Of a stretch of 45,241 nucleotides of DNA, positions 9,041 through 16,120 are shown piece by piece. Below the pieces are notes generated by a model. The model saw only the letters and a list, made by a program, of their open reading frames with translations, had not been told where the DNA came from and did no database searches. The position numbers and the translations under genes were made by a program. Source of the stretch: Ignavibacteriales bacterium (lineage in GTDB: Bacteria > Bacteroidota > Ignavibacteria > UBA10030). The stretch is from NCBI GenBank assembly GCA_016192345.1, contig JACPUH010000054.1, positions 1-45,241 of the forward strand, given 5' to 3'. The number at the start of each line of letters is the position of its first letter. Position 1 is the first letter of the stretch.

Positions 9041-9276
9041 GCACAAAGAAAGCGTCGAAAAATTCGTTTGAGCAGTCATTGAAACGGCTGGAGGAGATCG
9101 TTGAATCCCTCGAAGCGGGGAACGTTCCCCTGGATGAGGCGGTTTCGCTTTATGAAGAGGGGATCCAGCTTTCAAAACAGTGTGCGGGAAAGCTGAAGGA
9201 AACGGAGCTCAAAATAAAAAAACTGACGAAGGATATCAGCGGTCATTTTGAAGTCACAGATCTTGATGAGGCATGA
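9037..9276 (+). CDS. xseB: exodeoxyribonuclease VII small subunit
   Basis: XseB is the small helical partner of XseA, 79 residues. The family signature is clear: FEQSLKRLEEIVESLEAG, then NVPLDEAVSLYEEGIQL and a C-terminal helix KLKETELKIKKL. Several XseB chains bind the long coiled coil of one XseA. The gene overlaps xseA by 4 bp at its start and dxs by 4 bp at its end, so the three are almost certainly on one transcript. Linkage of xseB to an isoprenoid gene (ispA or dxs) is common in bacteria, which supports the assignment. Confidence 0.96.
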   Translation: MSTKKASKNSFEQSLKRLEEIVESLEAGNVPLDEAVSLYEEGIQLSKQCAGKLKETELKIKKLTKDISGHFEVTDLDEA

Positions 9277-11207
9277 GCGAGAGTCAGTACAGGTTCCTTC
9301 ATAAAATTAACAGTCCTGAGGATCTCCGCAAACTGAGCGTCAAGGATCTCCGCACTGTAAGCACGGAGGTTCGGGACTTTCTTATCGATTGCGTCTCCAA
9401 AACCGGTGGCCATTTTGGAGCCGGACTGGGGAGCGTCGAGCTGGCCGTGGCGCTCCATTACGTTTTCAACACGCCTGAGGATAAGCTTGTCTGGGATACC
9501 GGGCACCAGGCGTATCCCCATAAAATCCTGACTGGCCGGCGCGACCGCATGTTTACAATCCGCCAACTCCATGGCTTGAGCGGATTCCTCAAGCGTTCGG
9601 AGAGTGAATACGATGTATTCGGTGCCGGGCATGCCAGCACCGCCATCTCCGCAGCCCTGGGAGTAGCCACGGCAAGGGATTTTGAGGGGAAGAGCTACAA
9701 AGCCGTCGCGATCGTTGGCGACGGGTCGTTAACGGGGGGGATGGCGTATGAAGCCATGAATAATGCGGGGCTCCTCAAGAAGGATCTCATCGTTGTCCTG
9801 AACGACAACCAGATGGTATCCCTTTCCTCTGTTACCCCGAACCTCTGGTCCTTCCACAACTATTTCAGCGAAGCGCTGACCCATCCCACCTACAACAAGT
9901 TCAAGGCCAACGTCTGGGAACTGACCGGTAAACTCGATACGTTCGGGGATCGACTTCGCCAGGTGGCGCAGAAATTTGAAAAAGGGGTCAAGGCCGTCGT
10001 GACCCCGGGGATGCTCTTCGAAGCTCTCGGTTTCCGGTACTTCGGTCCCTTCAATGGCCATAACGTTGTGAAGCTGGTGGAGATCTTCAACCATGTGAAA
10101 GACCTCAAAGGTCCTATCCTTATCCATGTCAGGACGCAGAAGGGGAAGGGGTACGCACCAGCGGAAAAAGAAATCACCGGGATGCATGGCGTGACGCCGT
10201 TTGACAAGATCACCGGTATTTCTCCCAAAAAGGTGAACGAGGCCCCTCCGTACACCACGGTGTTTGGGCAGGCCATGGTGGAACTCTGCAGGGAAAATCC
10301 GAAAGTTGTTGGCATCACTGCTGCGATGCCGGACGGAACCGGCCTCACGATCCTTCAAAAAGCGATGCCGGAACGGTTCTTTGATGTCGGTATTGCGGAA
10401 CAGCATGCCGTCACGTTTGCTGCCGGTATGGCAACCGAAGGGTATATTCCCGTTACGGCCATTTACTCCACCTTCCTTCAAAGAGCCTTTGACCAGGTGG
10501 TTCATGATTGTGCTTTGCAGGAACTCCCCGTGGTGTTTGTACTGGACCGCGGAGGGTTGGTCGGGTCCGATGGTCCCACCCATCACGGTGCTCTGGACCT
10601 CTCCTACCTGCGATGCGTCCAGGGTATGATCGTTATGGCGCCGAAGGACGAACAGGAATTGCGCGACATGCTTTACACGGCGGTCAGCTACGGAAAGGGA
10701 CCGGCGGCTATCCGTTATCCCCGTGCCAACGCTATGGGTGTTTCGCTTCGCCCCGGGTTCCAACCCATTGCGATTGGTAAGGCAGAAACTGTTCGAACGG
10801 GAACGAGCGTTGCCCTCCTCGCCATCGGTCATATGGTCCCACACTCCGTGCAGGCGGCCGAACTGCTTGCACAGGAAGGCCTGCAGGCCGAGGTGGTGAA
10901 CATGCGATTTGTAAAGCCGATCGATGATGAGATGATCCGCTCGATCGCGGGGCGGTTTGAACATATCGTGACGGTGGAGGACAATGTGATCGAAGGGGGC
11001 TTTGGGTCGGCTGTTCTGGAATCGCTTGCGCGACAAGGATTGACCCATATCGCTGTCAAGTTGCTTGGCTTGCCCGATTCCTTTATCGATCATGGGCAGC
11101 CCGCGGAGCTGTATCGGATCGTGAAACTGGATGGTCCCGGGATTGCCGAGAGCACCAGGGAGTTTCTCACGACCCGTCATGGCAAGGCCTCGTTTGCATT
11201 TGTTTGA
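9273..11207 (+). CDS. dxs: 1-deoxy-D-xylulose-5-phosphate synthase
   Basis: DXS condenses pyruvate and glyceraldehyde 3-phosphate using thiamine diphosphate, the first step of the MEP isoprenoid pathway. It is full length at 644 residues. Visible motifs include GGHFGAGLGSVELAVALHY, WDTGHQAYPHKILTGRR and the thiamine-diphosphate motif GDGSLTGGMAYEAMNNAG with NDNQM. The transketolase-like second domain carries the catalytic Glu in VGIAEQHAVTFAAGMA. The substrate loop DRGGLVGSDGPTHHG and the C-terminal domain follow. It begins inside the last codons of xseB (ATGA overlap). In this operon it would feed quinone, carrier-lipid and tRNA-modification precursors; miaA, which uses dimethylallyl diphosphate, is also in the window. 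Confidence 0.97.
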   Translation: MSESQYRFLHKINSPEDLRKLSVKDLRTVSTEVRDFLIDCVSKTGGHFGAGLGSVELAVALHYVFNTPEDKLVWDTGHQAYPHKILTGRRDRMFTIRQLHGLSGFLKRSESEYDVFGAGHASTAISAALGVATARDFEGKSYKAVAIVGDGSLTGGMAYEAMNNAGLLKKDLIVVLNDNQMVSLSSVTPNLWSFHNYFSEALTHPTYNKFKANVWELTGKLDTFGDRLRQVAQKFEKGVKAVVTPGMLFEALGFRYFGPFNGHNVVKLVEIFNHVKDLKGPILIHVRTQKGKGYAPAEKEITGMHGVTPFDKITGISPKKVNEAPPYTTVFGQAMVELCRENPKVVGITAAMPDGTGLTILQKAMPERFFDVGIAEQHAVTFAAGMATEGYIPVTAIYSTFLQRAFDQVVHDCALQELPVVFVLDRGGLVGSDGPTHHGALDLSYLRCVQGMIVMAPKDEQELRDMLYTAVSYGKGPAAIRYPRANAMGVSLRPGFQPIAIGKAETVRTGTSVALLAIGHMVPHSVQAAELLAQEGLQAEVVNMRFVKPIDDEMIRSIAGRFEHIVTVEDNVIEGGFGSAVLESLARQGLTHIAVKLLGLPDSFIDHGQPAELYRIVKLDGPGIAESTREFLTTRHGKASFAFV

Positions 11208-11237
11208 CTTAACCGCTGATCTCTCCTCTATGGAAAA

Positions 11238-12245
11238 ATGGAAAAAGTTCGCATCGCAGTAGTCGGTCTTGGCACGATTGGCCAGACGATTCATCTCCCC
11301 ATCCTCTCGAAACTCCCCGATGTTGAAATTGTTGCGGTCTGCGATTTTGACCCGGCAAAGGCGGAGTTTGTGTCGAAGAAGTATGAAATCCCGCACTGGT
11401 ATACCGATCTTTCAGAACTGCTGAAGGCCGATGAAGGCATCGTTGGTGTCGACATCTGTACCTCGACCTTCACCCACCTGGAGGTTGCTCTTGCGTCGCT
11501 CGAAGCCAAGAAGCATATCCTCGTCGAGAAGCCGCTCGCGCGGACGTATGGGGAAGCCATGGAGATCGTCTCTGCCGCCAAGAAGCACGGACGCAAGGTG
11601 ATGGTGGGGATGAATAACCGCTTCAGGCCCGATGCGATGATCCTGAAGAGCATGATCCAGGGGGGGGAACTTGGGAAGATCTATTACGCCAAGGCAGGGT
11701 GGTTGAAGAAGCTGAGCACCTCAAACCCCTGGCTGACGAGAAAGGAGAAATCGGGAGGAGGCGTTGTGCTTGATATCGGGATCGTCATGTTCGACCTCGC
11801 GTTCTGGATGATGGGGTTCCCGGAGCCGAAGGAGGTTGTTGCCGCAAATTATTCGCATAATACTCGCGGGGTAGAGGATTCCTCCGTCGTCTTCCTGAGA
11901 ATGAAGAACGGAATGACGATGACGATTGAGTCGAGCTGGTCCTTCGAATCGAACGAGGACTTCTTCTACTGTGATTGTTATGGAACGGAAGGCAGCGGCT
12001 CTCTCAACCCCTTCCGGATCCTGAAACGGATGCACGGGAACCTGGTCAATGTCGCTCCGGTCTCCCATGAAACCCCCCAGACATTGTACTGGAAATCGTA
12101 CGATAATGAGCTGAAGTCCTGGGTCGGCTCCTTGCGGGGATTGCACCCGGTGATATCGACCGGTGAAGAAGCCATGCATCGTATGAAAATTGTCGATGCC
12201 ATTTACCAATCTGCAAAAAAGGGGAAGAGCGTCACGATCAAATGA
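11238..12245 (+). CDS. Gfo/Idh/MocA-family NAD(P)-dependent oxidoreductase
   Basis: This 335-residue protein has an N-terminal Rossmann fold (AVVGLGTIGQTIHLPILSKL) and the family motif EKPLARTY, whose Lys lies at the active site. The C-terminal alpha/beta domain includes GGGVVLDIGIVMFDLAFWMMG, in which the Asp of the usual GG...DxGxH motif is kept but the His position is replaced. Members oxidise or reduce sugars, inositols or related compounds, and the substrate cannot be read from the sequence. It follows dxs by 30 bp and may share its transcript. No sugar-metabolism genes surround it, so context gives no substrate either. Confidence 0.88.
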   Translation: MEKVRIAVVGLGTIGQTIHLPILSKLPDVEIVAVCDFDPAKAEFVSKKYEIPHWYTDLSELLKADEGIVGVDICTSTFTHLEVALASLEAKKHILVEKPLARTYGEAMEIVSAAKKHGRKVMVGMNNRFRPDAMILKSMIQGGELGKIYYAKAGWLKKLSTSNPWLTRKEKSGGGVVLDIGIVMFDLAFWMMGFPEPKEVVAANYSHNTRGVEDSSVVFLRMKNGMTMTIESSWSFESNEDFFYCDCYGTEGSGSLNPFRILKRMHGNLVNVAPVSHETPQTLYWKSYDNELKSWVGSLRGLHPVISTGEEAMHRMKIVDAIYQSAKKGKSVTIK

Positions 12246-12271
12246 TGCCCGGCGTGCGGTACGGATGGTAT

Positions 12272-12355
12272 CCACCAAGTTCACAAAGAATCACAAAGCA
12301 AGGGCTTTTTGATGTTGACCTTTTTTTCGTTTCTCTTCGTGTTCCTCGTGAGTGA
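12272..12355. repeat. degenerate interspersed repeat of the ACGAAG/CACAAAG type
   Basis: The 186-bp gap between the oxidoreductase and ribD holds an imperfect inverted repeat. The left arm reads CCACCAAGTTCACAAAG and the right arm, read on the minus strand, reads CACGAGGAACACGAAGAG, around a central T-rich stretch. Translated on the minus strand the right arm gives HEEHEEKRK. I recognise this as the signature of a short mobile-looking repeat found in many unrelated bacterial genomes. Copy number cannot be judged from one window, and the family match is from memory. Confidence 0.5.
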
Positions 12356-12431
12356 TTTCTTTTGAAGAGCCTGCATCCCCTCTCCCTGTTGTTTCCCTGC
12401 TGAACCTTGAAGAGCAACATCCCTGTTCGCA

Positions 12432-13532
12432 ATGAAACCTTCCAACCATACCGTCCATATGCAACGTACCTTGGATCTCGCAGCGCGAGGGCTCGGCCAG
12501 GTCCATCCCAACCCGCTGGTGGGCTGCGTTGTGGTGAACAAGGGGAGGGTGGTGGGAGAGGGGTATCACCAGAATTTTGGAGGCGCCCATGCGGAGGTCA
12601 ACGCCTTGCGGAAGGCCGGCAGCAGAGCGAAGGGAGCGACGCTGTATGTGAACCTCGAACCGTGTGACCACCATGGGAAAACCCCTCCGTGCACCGAAGC
12701 CATTATCAACGCGGGGGTGCACCGCATTGTCGCGGCGATGAAGGATCCCAACCCCCTGGTTTCCGGAAAAGGATTTGACCGGCTTCGAAAAGCAGGCGTG
12801 CGTGTGGAGATCGGGGTCTTACGAAAGGAAGCCGAGTTCATCAATGAACGCTTCTCGGCGATATTCCAAACGGGGCGGCCGTTTGTCGGGTTGAAAATCG
12901 CGCAGTCCCTTGACGGGTATACCGCGGATGTCCATGGGAAGTCGAAGTGGATCACCTCCCGGGAGTCGAGGACCGTCGGCCACAGACTTCGGATGGAATA
13001 TGAGGCGGTGCTCGTCGGAGCAGGGACGGTTGTGGCAGACGATCCCGAACTCACCGTCCGGTTTCGCAAAGGCCGGAACCCCATCCGTATCGTCATCGAT
13101 GGCAGGTTACACGTTTCACCCCGCTCCAGGGTTTTCAATACCAGGGCTGCGCGTACGATCCTCGTGACCTCCCTCTTGTCTCTCCGGACGAAAAAAAGAA
13201 AATGCATGCTCTTTGCAAGGAAGGGGGTTGAAGTGATCGCGATCAAAGGAGGGACATGGATCGAGCCGGGACACATCCTTTTGGTGCTGGGAAAGTACGG
13301 GATTTCCTCCATTCTGGTGGAAGGGGGGAGCAAAACAAGCAGCGCATTCCTCCAGTCAGGTTTTGTCCGTAGAATCCATTGCTTTGTTGCACCTCTCATC
13401 CTTGGTGGGGGAACGAAGAGCCTTGCCTTGGAGAACCCACCTGTAATTGCAAAACCGTTTACGGTCGGCAGCCTTCGCCGGAGTACTCACGGTCACGACA
13501 CTTTGCTGGAAGGAGTTATAGAATATCCATGA
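12432..13532 (+). CDS. ribD: bifunctional riboflavin biosynthesis deaminase/reductase RibD
   Basis: RibD deaminates the pyrimidine product of GTP cyclohydrolase II and then reduces its ribose ring, two steps of riboflavin synthesis. It has 366 residues. The N-terminal deaminase shows the zinc site H53-A-E55 and PCDHHGKTPPC with C78 and C87. The C-terminal DHFR-like reductase starts near residue 150 (GLKIAQSLDGYTADVHGKSKWIT) and includes RRSEYEAVLVGAGT-like and GISSILVEGG segments. The ATG at 12432 gives a normal N-terminus (MQRTLDLAARGLG nearby). Its TGA overlaps the next ATG (ATGA), coupling it to a beta-lactamase-like gene. ribE follows about 1.1 kb later. Confidence 0.95.
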   Translation: MKPSNHTVHMQRTLDLAARGLGQVHPNPLVGCVVVNKGRVVGEGYHQNFGGAHAEVNALRKAGSRAKGATLYVNLEPCDHHGKTPPCTEAIINAGVHRIVAAMKDPNPLVSGKGFDRLRKAGVRVEIGVLRKEAEFINERFSAIFQTGRPFVGLKIAQSLDGYTADVHGKSKWITSRESRTVGHRLRMEYEAVLVGAGTVVADDPELTVRFRKGRNPIRIVIDGRLHVSPRSRVFNTRAARTILVTSLLSLRTKKRKCMLFARKGVEVIAIKGGTWIEPGHILLVLGKYGISSILVEGGSKTSSAFLQSGFVRRIHCFVAPLILGGGTKSLALENPPVIAKPFTVGSLRRSTHGHDTLLEGVIEYP

Positions 13533-14413
13533 TCCTTTCTCTTGTCCTTACCCTGATCCTCATACCATCGCTTCAGGATACTTCGATGAGCACGCTCCGC
13601 GAATCGGTTATGCAAGAGTTCAAGAGTGTGAAGGGAACCTTCGCCCTCGCGTACTCCGATCTCTCCAGCGGCTCGGCCCTGTTGATCAACGAAAAAGAGA
13701 CGTTCCATGCGGCAAGCACCATGAAGACTCCCGTGATGATCGAGGTGTTCAAGCAGGCCCGTGCAGGGAAGTTTGGGTTGGATGACAGTATCCTCGTCAA
13801 GAACGAGTTCAAGAGCATCGTTGACGGTTCCCCGTATCAAATGGACCTTTCCGAGGATAGTGATGATTCCATGTATCGCCGGATCAATGGAAAAGCCACC
13901 GTGCGGGAGCTCCTCTACCAGATGATTACCGTAAGCAGCAATCTCGCTACGAACATCCTCATCGATCTTGTTGACGCAAAGAACGTCACGGCGAGCATGC
14001 GCAACATCGGAGCATGGGACATCCTTGTCCTGAGGGGGGTGGAGGATGGAAAGGCATATGAACGGGGTCTCAACAACACCACTACCGCCTATGACCTGAT
14101 GGTGATCATGAAAACCATCGCCGAAGGAAAAGCTGTTGATCAGGTTGCATCAAAGGAAATGACCGGGATTCTTCTCGATCAGAAGTTTCGGGATCAAATC
14201 CCGGCTCTGCTTCCGGATGGTGTCCGTGTTGCGCATAAGACCGGAAGCATCACGGGAGTGAGGCATGACTCCGGATTTGTCATACTTCCAGATGGGCGGA
14301 CATATGTTGTGGTGGTTCTGTCCAAGGGGCTGGAGGATGAAGAGGCGGGGAAGCGCGTGATGGCACGGATTTCGCGCCTGATGTATGACTATACGCAGTC
14401 TCAAAAACCCTGA
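13529..14413 (+). CDS. class A beta-lactamase-like serine hydrolase
   Basis: This 294-residue protein starts at an ATG overlapping the ribD stop by 4 bp. A hydrophobic N-terminus (MILSLVLTLILIPSL) looks like a signal peptide, so it should act in the periplasm. The class A landmarks are all present: S63-T-M-K66 (SxxK), S136-S-N (usual SDN), E178-R-G-L-N182 (usual ExxLN with the deacylating Glu) and K237-T-G-S. Keeping the deacylating Glu separates it from simple penicillin-binding proteins. It could be a true beta-lactamase or a related serine hydrolase of peptidoglycan fragments. The surroundings are riboflavin genes, not resistance genes or mobile elements, so an acquired resistance gene is unlikely. 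Substrate range is not readable here. Confidence 0.88.
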   Translation: MILSLVLTLILIPSLQDTSMSTLRESVMQEFKSVKGTFALAYSDLSSGSALLINEKETFHAASTMKTPVMIEVFKQARAGKFGLDDSILVKNEFKSIVDGSPYQMDLSEDSDDSMYRRINGKATVRELLYQMITVSSNLATNILIDLVDAKNVTASMRNIGAWDILVLRGVEDGKAYERGLNNTTTAYDLMVIMKTIAEGKAVDQVASKEMTGILLDQKFRDQIPALLPDGVRVAHKTGSITGVRHDSGFVILPDGRTYVVVVLSKGLEDEEAGKRVMARISRLMYDYTQSQKP

Positions 14414-14453
14414 TAGTTTTTTTGTAAGCCTCGAAACGGCGAATGTCACGCCC

Positions 14454-14485
14454 GCCTGCGTGATTGCGCTTGCAGTCACGCAGGC
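14454..14485. other. perfect 10-bp inverted repeat
   Basis: The arms GCCTGCGTGA and TCACGCAGGC are perfect complements around a 12-base loop, in the 256-bp gap between the beta-lactamase-like gene and ribE. No T-run follows on either strand, so it is not a simple terminator. It may be an operator, an RNA hairpin in the ribE leader or part of the repeat-like sequence at 14560-14630. Confidence 0.6.
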
Positions 14486-14559
14486 CATCGGGTTGGAATC
14501 GTATGAAGATGGCGATTGCCAGGAGAAGATCATTTCTGTGAGATTTGAATGCCGTGGCG

Positions 14560-14630
14560 GAGAATCCCGAAGGGCCGGGCTGATTATAACAAAGGAAATA
14601 AACGACCGTAAAAACCCCGAAGGGGTGAAA
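14560..14630. repeat. tandem CCCGAAGGG hairpin units (short interspersed repeat)
   Basis: Two small hairpins, CCC-GAA-GGG at 14566-14574 and ACCCC-GAA-GGGGT at 14614-14626, lie about 49 bp apart. The second is followed by GAAATAAGAAAAG. This arrangement resembles a short repeat family often seen between genes in FCB genomes, which translates as NPEGVK, as it would here. The hairpins are visible; the family identity is from memory and needs a genome-wide count. Confidence 0.45.
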
Positions 14631-14669
14631 TAAGAAAAGAGATAGGTTCTAGACATAAGGAAAAAAGTG

Positions 14670-15302
14670 ATGTTTACAGGTTTAGTGGAAGAAGTAGGCG
14701 TTATCGATTCGATTGAAAGAAAACGAAAGAGCGTCATTTTTACGATCCGTGCAAAAGAAACGGCGCGTGATATCCGGATCGATCAAAGTATCGCCATTAA
14801 TGGAGTCTGCCTGACAGTGATCCGGTGGTCCCGGAGAAAATTCCAGGTTCAGGCGGTGGAGGAAACACTTCAGAAGACCAATCTGGGGGAACTGAAGGAA
14901 GAGGACCCCGTGAACCTTGAGCGGGCTCTTCTGCCGGGGGAGCGGTTGGGAGGACATTTTGTCCTGGGGCATGTGGACGGCGTGGGAGTCGTGACAAAAA
15001 TCCAGACCCGGGCCAGCAGTTGGATGTACTGGTTCAAGGTCCCTCAACGATTTTCCCGCTACCTGATCCCGGTCGGATCCGTCGCAATCAATGGAGTGAG
15101 CCTGACAGTTGCCAGGCTTCAGGGGCGAGAATTCGCTGTCTCCATCATCCCCCATACGATGGATGTGACGATCTTTCGCTATATGAAGGTCGGCGACAAG
15201 GCCAATATCGAGTTCGATGTTCTCGGGAAATACGTGGAAAGGCTATTGAAGGCCCGGCTAGGAGCGCCACGAAAGGGCAGAAGAAGCAGGAAAAAAAGTT
15301 AG
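14670..15302 (+). CDS. ribE: riboflavin synthase, alpha chain
   Basis: Riboflavin synthase dismutates two 6,7-dimethyl-8-ribityllumazine molecules to riboflavin. The ATG at 14670 gives the invariant N-terminus MFTGLVEEVG; a GTG directly before it is not needed. The 210 residues hold two lumazine-binding barrels: INGVCLTV in the first and INGVSLTV in the second, with GGHFVLGHVDGVG between them. A basic tail (RKGRRSRKKS) ends the protein and is longer than usual. It completes a locus with ribD, but a beta-lactamase-like gene and 256 bp of hairpin-rich sequence separate them. I looked for an FMN riboswitch in that gap and did not recognise its conserved blocks. Confidence 0.95.
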   Translation: MFTGLVEEVGVIDSIERKRKSVIFTIRAKETARDIRIDQSIAINGVCLTVIRWSRRKFQVQAVEETLQKTNLGELKEEDPVNLERALLPGERLGGHFVLGHVDGVGVVTKIQTRASSWMYWFKVPQRFSRYLIPVGSVAINGVSLTVARLQGREFAVSIIPHTMDVTIFRYMKVGDKANIEFDVLGKYVERLLKARLGAPRKGRRSRKKS

Positions 15303-15361
15303 GACACCATTTGAGCCTATTTGTGCCATTCCATCTTTTACAGTGGGATCCGGAATAATCC

Positions 15362-15390
15362 TTGCATTTCATGCAACGCTTCAATATATT
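15362..15390 (+). promoter_or_regulatory. possible secG promoter
   Basis: A -35-like TTGCAT at 15362-15367 is 17 bp from a -10-like TATATT at 15385-15390, which continues TTG as in other promoters here. The -35 is weak. The expected start of transcription would fall next to the hairpin at 15399-15423. Confidence 0.4.
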
Positions 15391-15398
15391 TTGACCCG

Positions 15399-15423
15399 AA
15401 CCCCAATGGACATTGGGGTTTTT
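15399..15423 (+). terminator. intrinsic terminator after ribE
   Basis: A 9-bp stem, AACCCCAAT with ATTGGGGTT around a GGAC loop, runs straight into five T residues. It lies 97 bp after ribE and 26 bp before secG. It has the form of a Rho-independent terminator, although a possible secG promoter lies just upstream of it. Confidence 0.8.
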
Positions 15424-15448
15424 GCATCTCAGACTAATCGGGATTGAC

Positions 15449-15784
15449 ATGTACACACTGTTTATTGCTGTTGAAATCCTCGTGAGCATACTGCTCATGA
15501 TTGTTGTCCTCATGCAGGCAAGCAAAGGTGGAGGGCTCGCAGGATCGCTGGGAGGAAGCTCTCTCGGCATGACGTTTGGAGTCAGGCGTACGTCGGATTT
15601 CTTGACGCGCACGACGTCCATCCTTGCGACCATTTTCATGGTGCTTGCGTTGTTTATCAACATGGTTGTGCTTCCGAAGGGCGGTTCCACCGAGCAGAGC
15701 GTGATCCAATCATCGCCTCAGCCGACCACCTTGCCCCCGGTGCAGCAGCCTTCGCAGCCTGCCGCCACGCCGCCTGCGCAATAA
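15449..15784 (+). CDS. secG: preprotein translocase subunit SecG
   Basis: SecG is the small accessory subunit of the SecYEG protein-export channel, 111 residues here. Two transmembrane helices (residues 3-22 and about 52-70) flank the conserved cytoplasmic loop MQASKGGGLAGSLGGSS, followed by FGVRRTSDFLTRTT. The C-terminus is a Pro/Gln/Thr-rich tail after the second helix. The ATG at 15449 gives the expected short N-terminus before the first helix. Two tRNA genes follow closely, starting 10 bp after the stop, and may be transcribed with it. The family assignment is secure. Confidence 0.94.
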   Translation: MYTLFIAVEILVSILLMIVVLMQASKGGGLAGSLGGSSLGMTFGVRRTSDFLTRTTSILATIFMVLALFINMVVLPKGGSTEQSVIQSSPQPTTLPPVQQPSQPAATPPAQ

Positions 15785-15794
15785 TTTTTTTGTT

Positions 15795-15867
15795 GCACCC
15801 ATGGCTCAATTGGTAGAGCAACTGACTCTTAATCAGTGGGTTCCAGGTTCGAGTCCTGGTGGGTGCA
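15795..15867 (+). tRNA. tRNA-Lys (anticodon CTT)
   Basis: A complete 73-base cloverleaf: acceptor GCACCCA/TGGGTGC, D-stem GCTC/GAGC, anticodon stem ACTGA/TCAGT with loop CTCTTAA, and T-stem CCAGG/CCTGG around TTCGAGT. The loop gives anticodon CTT, lysine. The 3' CCA is not encoded. Confidence 0.95.
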
Positions 15868-15875
15868 CAAGCCAT

Positions 15876-15961
15876 GCCGAAGTGGCGGAATTGGCAGACG
15901 CGCTGGACTCAAAATCCAGTTTGGCTCAAACCAAGTGGGGGTTCGACTCCCCCCTTCGGCA
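15876..15961 (+). tRNA. tRNA-Leu (anticodon CAA)
   Basis: An 86-base tRNA with acceptor GCCGAAG/CTTCGGC, anticodon stem CTGGA/TCCAG around CTCAAAA, a long variable arm and a GGGGG/CCCCC T-stem. The anticodon is CAA, leucine, and the long variable arm fits a class II tRNA. CCA is not encoded. It lies 8 bp after tRNA-Lys. Confidence 0.95.
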
Positions 15962-16120
15962 CATGAAGAAAGGGGAACGTGTCTCCAAGATTTTTTATTT
16001 ATCGACTGAGCTTGGATCCAAGTTGATTATTTGGAGGATAGCACAGCACTAAGGATACTGCGTCTGTCACTGTACGTGTGAAGTGCATGGGCCGCCGGCT
16101 CTCCTTTTCCCGTATCCTTC

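Noticed and set aside
9729..11396. Long open frame of 555 codons on the minus strand opposite dxs
   Set aside because: It is antisense to a clear, motif-complete dxs, shows no domain I know and is rich in His/Arg as expected from the shadow of a GC-rich gene.
14385..14633. 82-codon plus-strand frame between the beta-lactamase-like gene and ribE
   Set aside because: It starts inside the previous gene and reads through the inverted repeat and CCCGAAGGG hairpins; the NPEGVK end is a typical false product of that repeat.
14414..14669. FMN riboswitch upstream of ribE
   Set aside because: Expected by function, but none of the conserved RFN blocks could be recognised; only hairpins of other kinds are present.
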